Notes: generated by a model from the sequence alone, not told the origin. DNA of 64,000 nt from Spirosoma utsteinense (GCF_014282275.1 NZ_VFIA01000033.1:1-64000); one strand, 5' to 3'; shown: positions 35,284 through 45,049, numbered from the stretch's first letter. A program made the numbers and translations.

Positions 35284-36048
35284 ATGGTAACTGAGAATAA
35301 GATAGCACTCGTAACAGGCGGTAGCCGTGGACTGGGAAAAAATATGGTCCTGGCCCTGGCAGAAAAGGGCTTTCATGTGCTGCTCACCTACAACAGCCGG
35401 CAGGATGATGCGCAGGAGGTAGTGGCAGCCGTTGAGGCACTCGGACAGAAAGCGGTAGCCCTCCAACTCGACAGCAGCCATGTCGGCAGCTTCGATGCTT
35501 TTTATGAGCAGGTCAGCCGTACAGTACAGGAAACCTTTCAAACAGACCGTTTCGACTTCCTGATCAACAATGCGGGCACGGCCTTACATGCCTCCTTCGC
35601 GGAAACGACCGAAGCGCAGTTTGACGAAATGATGAACATTCATTTCAAAGGCGTTTTTTTCCTGACCCAAAAAGCATTACCCCTACTGAATGACGGTGGA
35701 CGGATCATCAACATTTCGACAGGACTGGCTCGTTTCTCGGTTCCCGGCTCTTCTGCTTATGCCAGTATGAAAGGGGGGGTGGAAGTTTTCACCCGGTATC
35801 TGGCCAAAGAACTGGGCGCACGCGGCATAACGGCGAACGTAGTGGCCCCCGGTGCCATTGAAACAGACTTTGGCGGGGGCCGTGTACGGGACAATCAGCA
35901 AATGAACAGTCAGCTGGCTTCAGTTACGGCGCTGGGCCGCGTTGGCGTACCTGACGACATCGGCGGAATCGTTGCGTTCCTGTGTACCGAAGAAGCCCGG
36001 TGGATCAACGCCCAGCGCATCGAAGCGTCGGGAGGCATGTTCCTGTAA
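35284..36048 (+). CDS. short-chain dehydrogenase/reductase
   Basis: 254 aa from the ATG at 35284. Rossmann motif TGGSRGLGKN, NNAG at about 90, catalytic Ser (NISTG) and YxxxK (SAYASMKGG), and the PGAIETDF loop. It is a classical SDR, probably NADP-dependent given the Arg in the glycine motif. The substrate is unknown. The 70-nt gap after the AraC gene suggests the regulator may control it. Confidence 0.93.
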   Translation: MVTENKIALVTGGSRGLGKNMVLALAEKGFHVLLTYNSRQDDAQEVVAAVEALGQKAVALQLDSSHVGSFDAFYEQVSRTVQETFQTDRFDFLINNAGTALHASFAETTEAQFDEMMNIHFKGVFFLTQKALPLLNDGGRIINISTGLARFSVPGSSAYASMKGGVEVFTRYLAKELGARGITANVVAPGAIETDFGGGRVRDNQQMNSQLASVTALGRVGVPDDIGGIVAFLCTEEARWINAQRIEASGGMFL

Positions 36049-36186
36049 TTGGCCACCGGTCAAAGGCAAAAGTGAGTGAACAGCGTTTATCAGCCAGCTA
36101 AACACGGAGGAACGCTATCCACTCATTTTTGCATTTGACCAGCCTATTCGACAGATTTACGTGACCAGCCCTAAACCAACTGTACG

Positions 36187-37044
36187 ATGGATCAGCGCAT
36201 TATCAATCTGTTCGACGAATACACCCACAAACCCCTTAAACGGGCCGACTTTCTAAAACGGCTGGCCAGCCTGACCGGCAGTATGGCCGCAGCAATAGCC
36301 GTACTTCCTCTGCTGGAAGTCAACTATGCGCAGGCGGCTACCGTACCTGATCAGGATGATCGTATCAAAACCGAATCGGTCACCTTCCCCGGTGCCGACA
36401 CGATCATGAAAGGGTATCTGGCCCGTCCGGCCGCTGCCGGTAAGTATCCGGCCGTGGTGGTTATTCACGAAAACAGGGGCCTGAATCCACATATCGAAGA
36501 CATAGCCCGGCGGGTAGCCCTGGCCGGGTTTGTAGCCCTCGCGCCCGATGCCCTTTCGGCAGCGGGCGGCACGCCGGCCGACGAAACACAGATGCGTGAA
36601 CTGTTCGGCAAACTTGACCCTACGGTGACCCGCACTAACTTCGTCAATGCTGTCGAGTACCTCAAAACCCGCCCCGACAGTACGGGCAGTGTAGGGTGTG
36701 TAGGGTTCTGCTGGGGTGGTGCTATGGCCAACCAACTGGCTATTCACGCGCCCGGCCTCAAAGCGGCCGTTCCCTTCTACGGTCGGCAACCCGACGCGGT
36801 CGATGTACCGAAGATCAAGGCGGCCGTGCAGCTTCACTACGGCGGACTGGACGAGCGGGTCAATGCCGGTATTCCAGCCTACGAAGAAGCGTTGAAAAAA
36901 GCCGGTATCCCCTACGAACTTTACATCTACGAAGGCGCACAGCACGCCTTTAATAACGACACAGCTCCTACCCGCTACAATGAAGCCGCAGCTAAACTGG
37001 CCTGGGAGCGCACTATGAAGTTTTTAAAGGAAAAGCTGGTATAA
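36187..37044 (+). CDS. dienelactone hydrolase family protein
   Basis: 285 aa. The N-terminal segment looks like an export signal after a 35-residue polar region (MAAAIAVLPLLEVNYAQAA); no twin-arginine is present. An alpha/beta-hydrolase core follows with triad Cys175 (GFCWGG), Asp222 (GGLDERVN) and His253 (AQHAFNN). It hydrolyses enol-lactones or esters, presumably in the envelope. It is monocistronic or last in the nitrilase-AraC-SDR run. Confidence 0.9.
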   Translation: MDQRIINLFDEYTHKPLKRADFLKRLASLTGSMAAAIAVLPLLEVNYAQAATVPDQDDRIKTESVTFPGADTIMKGYLARPAAAGKYPAVVVIHENRGLNPHIEDIARRVALAGFVALAPDALSAAGGTPADETQMRELFGKLDPTVTRTNFVNAVEYLKTRPDSTGSVGCVGFCWGGAMANQLAIHAPGLKAAVPFYGRQPDAVDVPKIKAAVQLHYGGLDERVNAGIPAYEEALKKAGIPYELYIYEGAQHAFNNDTAPTRYNEAAAKLAWERTMKFLKEKLV

Positions 37045-37054
37045 AGCGTTCCGG

Positions 37055-37474
37055 CTATCGATCGGCGCGGCTGGCCTGCCAACTGCCACTATCCTGACCA
37101 CCGTTGGCAAGCCAGCCGCCCTTTAGCAGGGAGCCGGCCATCGATCCTGAAAAGCTGGGGTCTCCCCCACCCTGCGGATCGGCGTAGCTTGCTTTCAGTT
37201 GCCCGTTTTGCCAGCTGATGGTTTTCAAATCGATCGGGTAGCGATTTCCGTCGGGGGCCAGCATGATAATCTGACCCGCCAGTTTCTTGTTGCTGTCCTG
37301 ATTGATGAGTAGTTCAAACTTGCCGGAATCAGACCCTTCGTACGTGCCGATCCATTTTCCGGCGATCATTGCCGACGAATCTACCGCCGTCATAGCGGTG
37401 GTGTTTTGTGCCGTAGCAACCGAGCAGGTAGCCGTCAGCAAACCGAGAGTTAAAACAAAAAGGTTGATAGACAT
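37055..37474 (-). CDS. small secreted protein of unknown function
   Basis: 139 aa from the ATG at 37474; a TTG at 37498 is less likely. Signal peptide of about 22 residues (VLTLGLLTATCSVATA|QN). The mature part is a small beta-rich domain (IAGKWIGTYEGSDSGKFELLINQD..., LAGQIIMLAPDGNRYPIDLK, GGDPSFSGSMAGSLLKGGW) of a lipocalin-like pattern. It is convergent with the dienelactone hydrolase, 10 nt away. No family is recognised. Confidence 0.7.
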   Translation of the reverse strand: MSINLFVLTLGLLTATCSVATAQNTTAMTAVDSSAMIAGKWIGTYEGSDSGKFELLINQDSNKKLAGQIIMLAPDGNRYPIDLKTISWQNGQLKASYADPQGGGDPSFSGSMAGSLLKGGWLANGGQDSGSWQASRADR

Positions 37475-37549
37475 AAGTAAGGAATTTAGGCGTGCCAAAA
37501 AGAAACGCTAATATCCTGACTAATAGCCAATCAACCTTTACCTTTTACT

Positions 37550-37588
37550 AAAAACGGGATGCCCCGCCAGGGTGGGGCATCCCGTTTA
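37550..37588 (-). terminator. terminator overlapping the pgl stop codon
   Basis: A perfect 14-bp stem AAACGGGATGCCCC with GGGGCATCCCGTTT, 8-nt loop. Read on the minus strand it ends in TTTTTAG. The pgl stop codon begins within it. Confidence 0.85.
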
Positions 37589-38314
37589 TTTATTGCTCAG
37601 GTTTGCGGCCGCTTTCTCATCGACCATCCAGACCAGTTCCCCTTCCGTTAGCTTGATCACCTGCGATGGATACGTATCGGGCCTGTACTCACCCTCCAGC
37701 ACTTCCCGCAGGGGGTCTGCTTTCTTGGGACCGGCAACCAGGAACAGGACGCAGGACGCCCGGTTCACCAGCGGAGCGGTCAGGGTTAGCCGGTACATCG
37801 TTTGCTGCTCCAGAAAATAGGCCCTGGTCCAGGCCGTTTCTTCATGGACGACTTCCGTTCCGGGAAAGAGCGAAAGCGTGTGCCCGTCGTCGCCCATGCC
37901 AAGCAATACCAGATCGAAGGTTGGGCCGCTGTCACCGAAATAACTATGGAGTATCCGGTTGTAGTCGGCCGCAGCTTCGTCAGGTTCGAGGTCGGTGCGC
38001 CAGACATGAATCTGGTCTTCGGGCGTATACACGTGGCCAAGCAGCGTGTCATAGGCCATACCCGCATTGCTCTGCTCGTCCTCGATAGGTACGTAGCGTT
38101 CGTCACCCCAGAACACGTGTAGTTGCAGCCACGGTATCTGATCGACGTAGGGCGACTTGGCCAGCAGTTCGTGGAGCGCTTTTGGCGTACTGCCCCCCGA
38201 TAGCGCAATCGTAAACCGATCTTGCTTTTTCAGGACGTCCCTGATGCGTCTGGCAATGAAATCGGCCGCTGCCTTTGCCAGATCAGCGGGATTCTTTTTA
38301 ACAATGAGTTGCAT
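37586..38314 (-). CDS. pgl: 6-phosphogluconolactonase
   Basis: 242 aa. NagB/RpiA-like fold with ALSGGSTPKALHELL, WGDERYVP and GMGDDGHTLSLFPG, all diagnostic for Pgl/DevB. It hydrolyses 6-phosphogluconolactone, the second step of the oxidative pentose phosphate pathway. It is last in the operon zwf-cupin-pgl; the cupin stop is 8 nt upstream. Confidence 0.96.
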   Translation of the reverse strand: MQLIVKKNPADLAKAAADFIARRIRDVLKKQDRFTIALSGGSTPKALHELLAKSPYVDQIPWLQLHVFWGDERYVPIEDEQSNAGMAYDTLLGHVYTPEDQIHVWRTDLEPDEAAADYNRILHSYFGDSGPTFDLVLLGMGDDGHTLSLFPGTEVVHEETAWTRAYFLEQQTMYRLTLTAPLVNRASCVLFLVAGPKKADPLREVLEGEYRPDTYPSQVIKLTEGELVWMVDEKAAANLSNK

Positions 38315-38322
38315 ATTTTTCG

Positions 38323-38667
38323 TTAGACAAAGTCCTCGCGCATAGGCGTAAACACGTCGACCAGCATACCTGCTTCCTCACAAACGGCACCATGCCATAC
38401 GTTGGAGGGTACGTAGAAGACATCTCCCTGTCGTAAAATTTGGGTTTCGTCGGCAATGGTGATCGCAAACGTGCCGCTCTCGACATAGCTCATCTGCGTA
38501 TGCACATGCCGGTGAACGGCCCCTACACCACCCGTTTCAAACGCCACCTTCACCATCATCAGGTTAGCGTCATACGTCATGATCTTGCGCTTCACGCCCT
38601 CACCGACTGTCTCCCAGAGGAGGCTTTGATCATCGACAAACAAGCGGGCAGACTGTGTTACGGCCAT
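38323..38667 (-). CDS. single-domain cupin protein
   Basis: 114 aa from the ATG at 38667. The cupin core has the metal set GAVHRHVHTQMSYVESG and DVFYVPSNVWHGAVCEEAG, a bicupin half of the AraC-sensor/mannose-isomerase-like type. It lies between zwf and pgl with gaps of 37 and 8 nt, so it is translated from the same message. Its role is unknown; a sugar-binding or sugar-isomerising function would fit the neighbours, but this is inference. Confidence 0.85.
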   Translation of the reverse strand: MAVTQSARLFVDDQSLLWETVGEGVKRKIMTYDANLMMVKVAFETGGVGAVHRHVHTQMSYVESGTFAITIADETQILRQGDVFYVPSNVWHGAVCEEAGMLVDVFTPMREDFV

Positions 38668-38704
38668 AGTAATAGATACGGTTAACCAGAAATCGACACT
38701 AACG

Positions 38705-40189
38705 TTATTTAGTCCACTCGAACCCGTCTTTCTCAATCAGCTGCATAGCTGCGTCAGGTCCCCATGAGTTGGGTGCGTAATTTGGAAAATCAGGTGCCTG
38801 ACTCCCCCAGGCTTCTATGATCGGTGTGACCACCTTCCAGGCGGCTTCGACCTGATCGGCCCGCATGAACAGCGTCGCATCGCCGGTCATCACATCCAGC
38901 AACAGCGTTTCGTAGGCTTCCGGCTCCTGCTCGTAGGCCGTTTTATAGCTGAAGACCATTTCAACAGGGTCGAGCGCGAGTGTCTGGCCCGGACGTTTGG
39001 CCTGAAACCGCAGCCGGATATCCATAGCGGGCTGAATGCTGATGCTCAACCGGTTGGACTGCCAGGTTTTGGTCGCTTCGTCGGGGAAGGCGAAGTCGGG
39101 TGCGGCTTTGAACTGGATGGTGATGATCGTTGTCTTTTCGGGCAGGAACTTGCCGGTACGCAGGTAAAATGGCACATTCTCCCACCGCCAGTTATCGACG
39201 TAGAGTTTCACAGCCGCAAATGTTTCTGTAGCCGAATCGGGCGTTACACCCTCTTCTTCGCGATAGCCCGGCGCGTGCTTACCCTTCACCTCGCCTGGAC
39301 CATATTGTCCCCGCACGGCCACTTCGTTTACCTGCTCAGGCTTAATCCGACGGATTGAGTTAAGGACGCTCACGGTTTTGTTACGAACCTCGTTGGCATC
39401 GAAACTGGCGGGCGCTTCGGTAGCTACCATACACAGCACCTGCAGGAGGTGGTTCTGGATCATATCGCGCAGGGCACCTGACCCTTCGTAATACCCACCG
39501 CGCCCTTCCAGGCCAACGGTTTCGGCAGCCGTGATCTGGACGTGCTCCACGTATTGCCGGTTCCAGATTGGCTCGAACAGCGAGTTGGCGAAACGCAGTG
39601 CCAGAATATTCTGCACCGTTTCTTTACCCAGATAGTGATCGATGCGGTATATCTGCTCTTCGGCAAACAAGCCGCCCAGCAACGCGTTGAGTTCCAGTGC
39701 CGTTTTAAGATCGTGGCCAAATGGTTTCTCAACCACGATCCGAACGCGCGACGTATCGCCACATAACTGAAGTTTACCCAGATTTTCGGCAATACCCGGC
39801 ACAAGCTGCGGGGCTACGGCCAGGTAAAAGATGACACTGGCCCGCTGGCCCCATCCCTTTTCTTTTTCGGCGACGACATCCGATAGCCTGGAATAGGCAG
39901 CCGCATCACCCGCATCCATCTGGAGATAGCTGATGGCCGGGGCAAACGCATCCCAGGGACCATCTTTTCGCCGGGAAAAAGATTGAACGCCCTCGTGCAG
40001 CCGATCACGAAAACTATCATCGCTATATTGGCTGCGGCCCAGTCCTATCACAGCAAATTGCTCGGGCAGGTAGTTATCAATCGATAGATTATAGAGAGCA
40101 GGCGTAAGCTTGCGAAGATTAAGATCTCCGCTTCCGCCGAAGATAAACAACACGGTAGCACCGGGTCTCTGATTGGTAGATGGAATCAT
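38705..40189 (-). CDS. zwf: glucose-6-phosphate 1-dehydrogenase
   Basis: 494 aa, normal for bacterial Zwf. NADP-binding [14 protein letters not shown], the substrate motif [19 protein letters not shown] and [13 protein letters not shown]. It makes 6-phosphogluconolactone and NADPH. It is first in zwf-cupin-pgl, divergent from rpiB over a 150-bp shared promoter region. Confidence 0.97.
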   Translation of the reverse strand: MIPSTNQRPGATVLFIFGGSGDLNLRKLTPALYNLSIDNYLPEQFAVIGLGRSQYSDDSFRDRLHEGVQSFSRRKDGPWDAFAPAISYLQMDAGDAAAYSRLSDVVAEKEKGWGQRASVIFYLAVAPQLVPGIAENLGKLQLCGDTSRVRIVVEKPFGHDLKTALELNALLGGLFAEEQIYRIDHYLGKETVQNILALRFANSLFEPIWNRQYVEHVQITAAETVGLEGRGGYYEGSGALRDMIQNHLLQVLCMVATEAPASFDANEVRNKTVSVLNSIRRIKPEQVNEVAVRGQYGPGEVKGKHAPGYREEEGVTPDSATETFAAVKLYVDNWRWENVPFYLRTGKFLPEKTTIITIQFKAAPDFAFPDEATKTWQSNRLSISIQPAMDIRLRFQAKRPGQTLALDPVEMVFSYKTAYEQEPEAYETLLLDVMTGDATLFMRADQVEAAWKVVTPIIEAWGSQAPDFPNYAPNSWGPDAAMQLIEKDGFEWTK

Positions 40190-40339
40190 CGAAAGTCAGG
40201 TTGTCGTCAGACACAAAGTGGCGGCAAGTTACCGACGCACTTAGTTTGGAACAAGTTTGGGCGTTTATGGTTTGGTCATAGTACCAATTCAGCTACGCTG
40301 CCGGTACGCAGCGAGCATTTCACCTGCCTGTTTCAAACT

Positions 40340-40768
40340 ATGAAAATTGCTATTGGATCTGATCATGCCGGTTTCCGCTACAAGGAAGCTATCCGCCAAT
40401 TTCTGACCGGCCTTGGCCATGAGGTCGTCGATAAAGGGACTGATTCCGAAGCACCGGTCGACTACCCGCGTTTCATCCGACCCGTTGCCGAAGCCGTTGC
40501 TGCGGGCGAAGTGGAGCGGGGTGTCGTGCTGGGCGGGTCAGGGAATGGCGAGGCCATGACCGCTAACCGGGTCAAAGGCGTTCGGTGTGCGCTATGCTGG
40601 AATGAAGAGTCGGCCCGGCTCGGACGGCAGCACAACGACGCCAATGTAATCTCACTCGGTCAGCGCATGATGACCGAAGAAATGGCGCTACGCCTGGTGC
40701 AGATCTGGCTCGACACCCCCTTCGAGGGAGGCCGCCACCTGATGCGGATTCAGGAGCTGGACGAATAG
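40340..40768 (+). CDS. rpiB: ribose-5-phosphate isomerase B, Glu-type
   Basis: 142 aa. GSDHAGFRYKEAI at the N-terminus and GVVLGGSGNGEAMTANRVKGVRCALCW. The catalytic position that is Cys66 in E. coli RpiB is replaced in this motif by the GGSGNGE form with Glu71, the arrangement known from Mycobacterium tuberculosis RpiB. It interconverts ribose- and ribulose-5-phosphate. It is divergent from zwf, which keeps the pentose-phosphate genes together. Confidence 0.93.
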   Translation: MKIAIGSDHAGFRYKEAIRQFLTGLGHEVVDKGTDSEAPVDYPRFIRPVAEAVAAGEVERGVVLGGSGNGEAMTANRVKGVRCALCWNEESARLGRQHNDANVISLGQRMMTEEMALRLVQIWLDTPFEGGRHLMRIQELDE

Positions 40769-40849
40769 GCAACAAGTCCACTTTCACACCTTTATATTCT
40801 GAATTAAGGTATCAAATCCAAATTTTACGCTACTAACCATCATTTTTAC

Positions 40850-40882
40850 AGTTAAAGTTGCTACTTTGGAGAAACTTTAACT
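40850..40882. promoter_or_regulatory. inverted repeat flanking a promoter-like box
   Basis: AGTTAAAGTT (40850-40859) and AACTTTAACT (40873-40882) are perfect complements. The 13-nt spacer contains TACTTTGG, a near match to the -7 element, 11 nt before the next ATG. It is an operator candidate. Confidence 0.5.
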
Positions 40883-40892
40883 TGTACAAATA

Positions 40893-41432
40893 ATGGACAC
40901 ACTTCTAATTAACCTAAACGCATTATCACGCTATCACATAACACCCAGTCAATACACTTTTTTATTTCTTACACACGCCCGGCAGTATGCAGCCATGTAT
41001 AAGTACTGCCAGGAAGGACCAGGTTTTAAATCGGAAGAAATCCTCGATCTGGAGACTCGGGGCCTGATTCTGAACCTTAACAAGACCGGTTATTATTACC
41101 TCGATTTTTTCGTCCTGACCGACAAGGTAGGCAGCGACCTGTTCGATCAGGACCGCGACAAAGCCGGGCTCGCGGTATGGAATGCCTACCCGATCTACCT
41201 GCGCGACTCCATCACCGGCGATACCTTCTCGCTCATCAATACCGACAAAAAACAGTGGCTGACCGACTATTACCTACAGGTTGGTCACCGCCCCGAGAAG
41301 CACCGCCAGGTCATGGATGGTCTCGACTATGCCATCGACAAAGACCTGATCGACATGAATATCCGGCAGTGGCTCGATTCCGAGCAATGGACATTGATGC
41401 TGGAACTGAAAGAGCTGGAAGAATCGGTCTAG
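40893..41432 (+). CDS. orphan hypothetical protein
   Basis: 179 aa, not recognised. Soluble and mixed alpha/beta with many Tyr and Asp residues; segments such as ITPSQYTFLFLTHARQYAAMYKY, YYLDFFVLTDKVGSDLFDQDRD and AIDKDLIDMNIRQWLDSEQW are well structured. No signal, membrane segment or metal motif. The rare 10-bp inverted repeat around its promoter suggests specific regulation. Its base composition is like that of its neighbours. Confidence 0.65.
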   Translation: MDTLLINLNALSRYHITPSQYTFLFLTHARQYAAMYKYCQEGPGFKSEEILDLETRGLILNLNKTGYYYLDFFVLTDKVGSDLFDQDRDKAGLAVWNAYPIYLRDSITGDTFSLINTDKKQWLTDYYLQVGHRPEKHRQVMDGLDYAIDKDLIDMNIRQWLDSEQWTLMLELKELEESV

Positions 41433-41440
41433 CTACCGGC

Positions 41441-42400
41441 TCAGGGCATGAGTGCCCGAATACGATGTTCCAGCTCGGCGGCTTTGGCCCTGGCTTCGGC
41501 AAGCGGCAAGCCTACATTCATGCCGGGCCGTTGGTGGCCCGTTGCAGTGAGCCATGCATCTTTCATCAGGCGTTGACGTTCGGCAATAAGTTTCTGCACC
41601 TGCGTTGAATTGGGTACAGCAGCAATAGCGGCTTGTAAGTCTGGCGCGGTGGCAATTGCTTTTTCTCCCAGCCCCAGGAGAATGGCTTTGGCCATGATCC
41701 AATGGCCGGTATCGCCGGGATGAACGCCATCGTCGGCCAACGCAAAACCAGCAATGGAAAACGCAGAATCGACTACCCGGTGGGCCTCCAGAAATTGCTT
41801 CATCGGGTAGTGAACATCGATAACAGTCCAGTGGGCCGCTTCTTTCTGACGCAGTAACCAATCGGCATACCGATCGAGTACGGCAGCATACCCAACTTTA
41901 CCCCCACGCAACTCATCGTAAACCGGTGGGGTAAGGTGGATGATCTGGGCACCGGACCGGACGACTTCGTCGTGTAACCAGTTCATACCCGTCCTGAATT
42001 TCTGAAAACGACTTTCGTCGAATGGCTGGTAAATGCCATCATTCATCCCATAACTGGCAAAGACCAGATCGGGTTTGGTCTGCGTCAGTACCCGTTCCAG
42101 CCGTTCGTGGAGGTCAGGGCGGGGGAATTTACCATCGGCATGTCCCGCTTCGGAAAGGCCCGATACGGTTTCACTTGGCAAACCCACATTAATAAATTCA
42201 ACCTGTTGACCCGGATAATGCGTCCTGAAATAAACCTCTATATCCGTTACGTACTGACCGCTGTAGGTGATGCTGTTGCCCAGGAATACGACACGGTGTA
42301 CGCCGGGCGAAAACAAGGCTTGCCCGACGCATAACCGCCCCGGTTGCAGCATTAAACCCATACTGACTACCAGACCGACCAATTGCCTCAGCTGTATCAT
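41441..42400 (-). CDS. secreted SGNH/GDSL hydrolase
   Basis: 319 aa from the ATG at 42400; the 77 residues further upstream are low-complexity, basic and rejected. Signal peptide about residues 1-25. SGNH blocks: FLGNSITYSG (Ser in GNS), the Gly in VGLPSET, YGMNDG (Asn) and ADDGVHPGDTGHW (Asp/His). It belongs to the acetylesterase-like group often found with polysaccharide or PVC-type dehydrogenase genes. The upstream gene on this strand ends 37 nt away. Confidence 0.9.
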   Translation of the reverse strand: MIQLRQLVGLVVSMGLMLQPGRLCVGQALFSPGVHRVVFLGNSITYSGQYVTDIEVYFRTHYPGQQVEFINVGLPSETVSGLSEAGHADGKFPRPDLHERLERVLTQTKPDLVFASYGMNDGIYQPFDESRFQKFRTGMNWLHDEVVRSGAQIIHLTPPVYDELRGGKVGYAAVLDRYADWLLRQKEAAHWTVIDVHYPMKQFLEAHRVVDSAFSIAGFALADDGVHPGDTGHWIMAKAILLGLGEKAIATAPDLQAAIAAVPNSTQVQKLIAERQRLMKDAWLTATGHQRPGMNVGLPLAEARAKAAELEHRIRALMP

Positions 42401-42437
42401 CCTCTTTATTTCATCGTCCTGACGGTACCAACAGGAG

Positions 42438-44699
42438 CTACTTCGCTGCCGACGCCGGTACCTCTTCTTTTTGCTTGGCCTCCAGTTCAGCCAGTGTCCA
42501 TGCTTCGGTGCGGCTGGTATGGCTGGCTCTGATCTTTCGAACCTCTTCTGGTTTAACAGCCGGTGAGGAGCGTGAGTTGCCGCCAAATTCGTACCGGATA
42601 TAGCTGGCAATCGAAGCGATCCATTCGTCACTATTTTCGGACATCGACGGCATCACGCTGGGGTATTCTTTGCCGTCAACCGGCCCCGACAAACCATGCA
42701 GGACGATGCGGATAGCCATGTTCTTGTTATCGAACTGAAGGCGCTTCGAGCCTACCAGGGGCGGAGCGGGCATAGCGCTTCCCCCAACGGTCAGTCCTTT
42801 TCCTTCCGGCCCATGGCAGGTGGCGCAGAGCGATTTGAACGTCGACGCGCCGTCCAGAATCAAGGTCCGGTCGGCGGCTGTCAGGTTGCCGAGCCGCCGG
42901 CCAAACTTCCGCACATCTTCATTTTTATCGAGGGCCTGCTTCGTGGCAACCATCATCTCGTTCGTTGTGTTGCCAGCCACCAGCTGGTTCACCAGCGGAG
43001 CGGCACCGGGGGCCTTGCTGGCGTATAACGACAGCAGCAACTGAACCCGAACGTCGTCACTGGCATCATTGGCAAGCGTTCCAACCTGGGCAATCATCGA
43101 CTCATCGTTGCGCTTCAGCCAGGGTTCACTAAGCCAGATCGCCGTTTTCCGCACCTGCGCGTGTTTGTCGTGAAGGGCCTTGCCAACCATCTCTTTATCA
43201 AGCGCGTTCAAGCCTTCCAGCGTCCATAAGGCATGGATTCGGGCCAGGTGGCGCTCGTCTGACTCAGCCTCCCGTTGCTGGACAGCGAGTTGCTTTAAGG
43301 CAGGGATGACCGATTTGTCGCCCCGGGCAATGAGCTGCTTCTGGGCATTATCGCGCCACCAGCCGTTTGGATGGCCCAGATACGTCAGCAGCTTATCGCT
43401 GGGGTCGTCCAGCATTGTAGGTTTTTTATACCGCCTGAACCCATCGTGAACAACCCGATAGATACGGCCATGGCCTGTATTAGCGGCCAGCCCCAGGCTA
43501 TCGATCCGGTTGCGCAGAAAGCTTCCTTTCTTGGTCCAGTTGGCCTGCTGAATAATGCCACGGTGCATGTCAACAACGTACAGATTACCGTCCGGGCCGG
43601 TATACGTGTTTACCGGGCGAAAATTCATATCGGACGAGGCCATAAACTCTGCCTGCTGATACGCATTTTTCAGCGTGGTTTTGCCATTGGTGTTCGTAAC
43701 CTTGGCGCGCCGGATAATCCGCGCGACGGGTTCGGTTACCAGGTAATCGCCTACCAGATCGGCGGGCAGGTTGTCGCCCCGGAAGATCGACTGGCCCGTG
43801 CTGGCGGTAAAATGATTGAGCGTTACATTGGGACGGAGTCGTTTGTAACCACCCTGCACATCGGGCGTTGCCATGATGGGCCATACTTCCTGAAAATCGG
43901 CCGTAAACTGGTCGTCGAAGTTAAGGCTCCCGTAAACCGGATTTATTTGAAACCCCAGCACTGGATTTTCACCCCCGGCACTGGAAAAATACAAGCGGCC
44001 GTAATTGTCGTGGGTGAGGCCCCACTGTCCGCTCGAACCACTAACGAGCGTATCGACCTGCATGGTGCCGTTGGTATAGCGGAAGCGGACAGGGTCATAG
44101 GTCAGGTACATCCAGTTATCGAGGTTCCAGTCCAGACCGCTACGCTGGTGTTCCATGTTATTGGTGTTCTTATAGGTCGGATTGTCATAGACCAGCTTCT
44201 TTTTGTCGGCTTTACCGTCGCCATCCGTGTCCTCGTAACTATGTATGGCCAGCGTATTGGTTTCATTTACCAGCAGTTCGTGGTTTACGCACTGGATCAT
44301 ACGCGGCAACAGGAGCTTATCGATAAAAACACTGCTTTTATCCATCTTGCCATCGTTATCAGTGTCTTCAAGGAGCGAAATCCGGCTGATGGGTAACTGC
44401 TCTCCCGTAGCGTCGGCATCCTGCATGTAAGTCAGCATTTCGGCTACATACATTTTAGCATTTCCGTCCCAGGCAATAGCAACCGGCTCTTTGATCATGG
44501 GTTCGCTGGCCACTAATTCAAGGTGATAGCCGCGGGGCAGGCGCATGGACTTCAGGCTCGCTTCAGGCGATAGGTAAGCCCCCGTGGGAGCAGGGTTGAA
44601 AGCCGGTTCCGGTTGCTGCACGACCGGCTTCGGTGTGGTGCAGGTGAACACAAGCAGGGCAAGCGACAACATACTTCCAATCCAGAGCGTATTCTTCAT
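42438..44699 (-). CDS. PVC-type dehydrogenase with HEAT repeats and cytochrome c domain
   Basis: 753 aa from the ATG at 44699. The N-terminus is a lipoprotein signal (LALLVFTC). Order: a beta-propeller glucose-dehydrogenase-like domain at about 40-430 (AIAWDGNAKMYVAEM, TDNDGKMDKSSVF, GPDGNLYVVDMHRG), HEAT-like repeats at about 440-620 (AQVRKTAIWLSEPWL, DASDDVRVQLLLSLY), and a cytochrome c domain at about 625-715 with haem motif CATCH and a distal Met. It is a periplasmic, membrane-anchored redox enzyme acting on an unknown sugar or alcohol. The SGNH hydrolase gene follows on the same strand. Confidence 0.9.
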   Translation of the reverse strand: MKNTLWIGSMLSLALLVFTCTTPKPVVQQPEPAFNPAPTGAYLSPEASLKSMRLPRGYHLELVASEPMIKEPVAIAWDGNAKMYVAEMLTYMQDADATGEQLPISRISLLEDTDNDGKMDKSSVFIDKLLLPRMIQCVNHELLVNETNTLAIHSYEDTDGDGKADKKKLVYDNPTYKNTNNMEHQRSGLDWNLDNWMYLTYDPVRFRYTNGTMQVDTLVSGSSGQWGLTHDNYGRLYFSSAGGENPVLGFQINPVYGSLNFDDQFTADFQEVWPIMATPDVQGGYKRLRPNVTLNHFTASTGQSIFRGDNLPADLVGDYLVTEPVARIIRRAKVTNTNGKTTLKNAYQQAEFMASSDMNFRPVNTYTGPDGNLYVVDMHRGIIQQANWTKKGSFLRNRIDSLGLAANTGHGRIYRVVHDGFRRYKKPTMLDDPSDKLLTYLGHPNGWWRDNAQKQLIARGDKSVIPALKQLAVQQREAESDERHLARIHALWTLEGLNALDKEMVGKALHDKHAQVRKTAIWLSEPWLKRNDESMIAQVGTLANDASDDVRVQLLLSLYASKAPGAAPLVNQLVAGNTTNEMMVATKQALDKNEDVRKFGRRLGNLTAADRTLILDGASTFKSLCATCHGPEGKGLTVGGSAMPAPPLVGSKRLQFDNKNMAIRIVLHGLSGPVDGKEYPSVMPSMSENSDEWIASIASYIRYEFGGNSRSSPAVKPEEVRKIRASHTSRTEAWTLAELEAKQKEEVPASAAK

Positions 44700-45049
44700 G
44701 TTTATATACGTGAACACAGATTATGATAGGGGAACCGTTTCGACAGACGGTAGACCGTGCGTTGCGGGTACGTTCACCCTCTATAAATCAAAAAACATCC
44801 ATTATTTACTTTTCAAATTTATATTCCAGTCCTGTAGAGTAGCCTACACCTGGCAAGGACAGGAAACCATATTGGACCCACCCAGGCATACAGCCATCCT
44901 GTTCCGATCAGAACGGCAGGCTGACTTTAAGAGATTTTCGCCAAAAACATGTTATACTACACACGCCACAGCCACAGTGGTGTGATAACCGAAAACAATA
45001 AAGGCGGACACCGGCTCCCGAGCTTCGCTGGTGAACGCGCAAACCCGGC
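44700..45049. other. divergent intergenic region
   Basis: 350 bp between the PVC-type gene (minus) and the FUSC gene (plus). The part at 44780-44840 is AT-rich. No RNA structure or ORF is convincing. Confidence 0.4.

Noticed and set aside
43371..44396. 341-aa plus-strand frame
   Set aside because: It lies wholly opposite the PVC-type dehydrogenase, which has clear domains; its composition is shadow-like.
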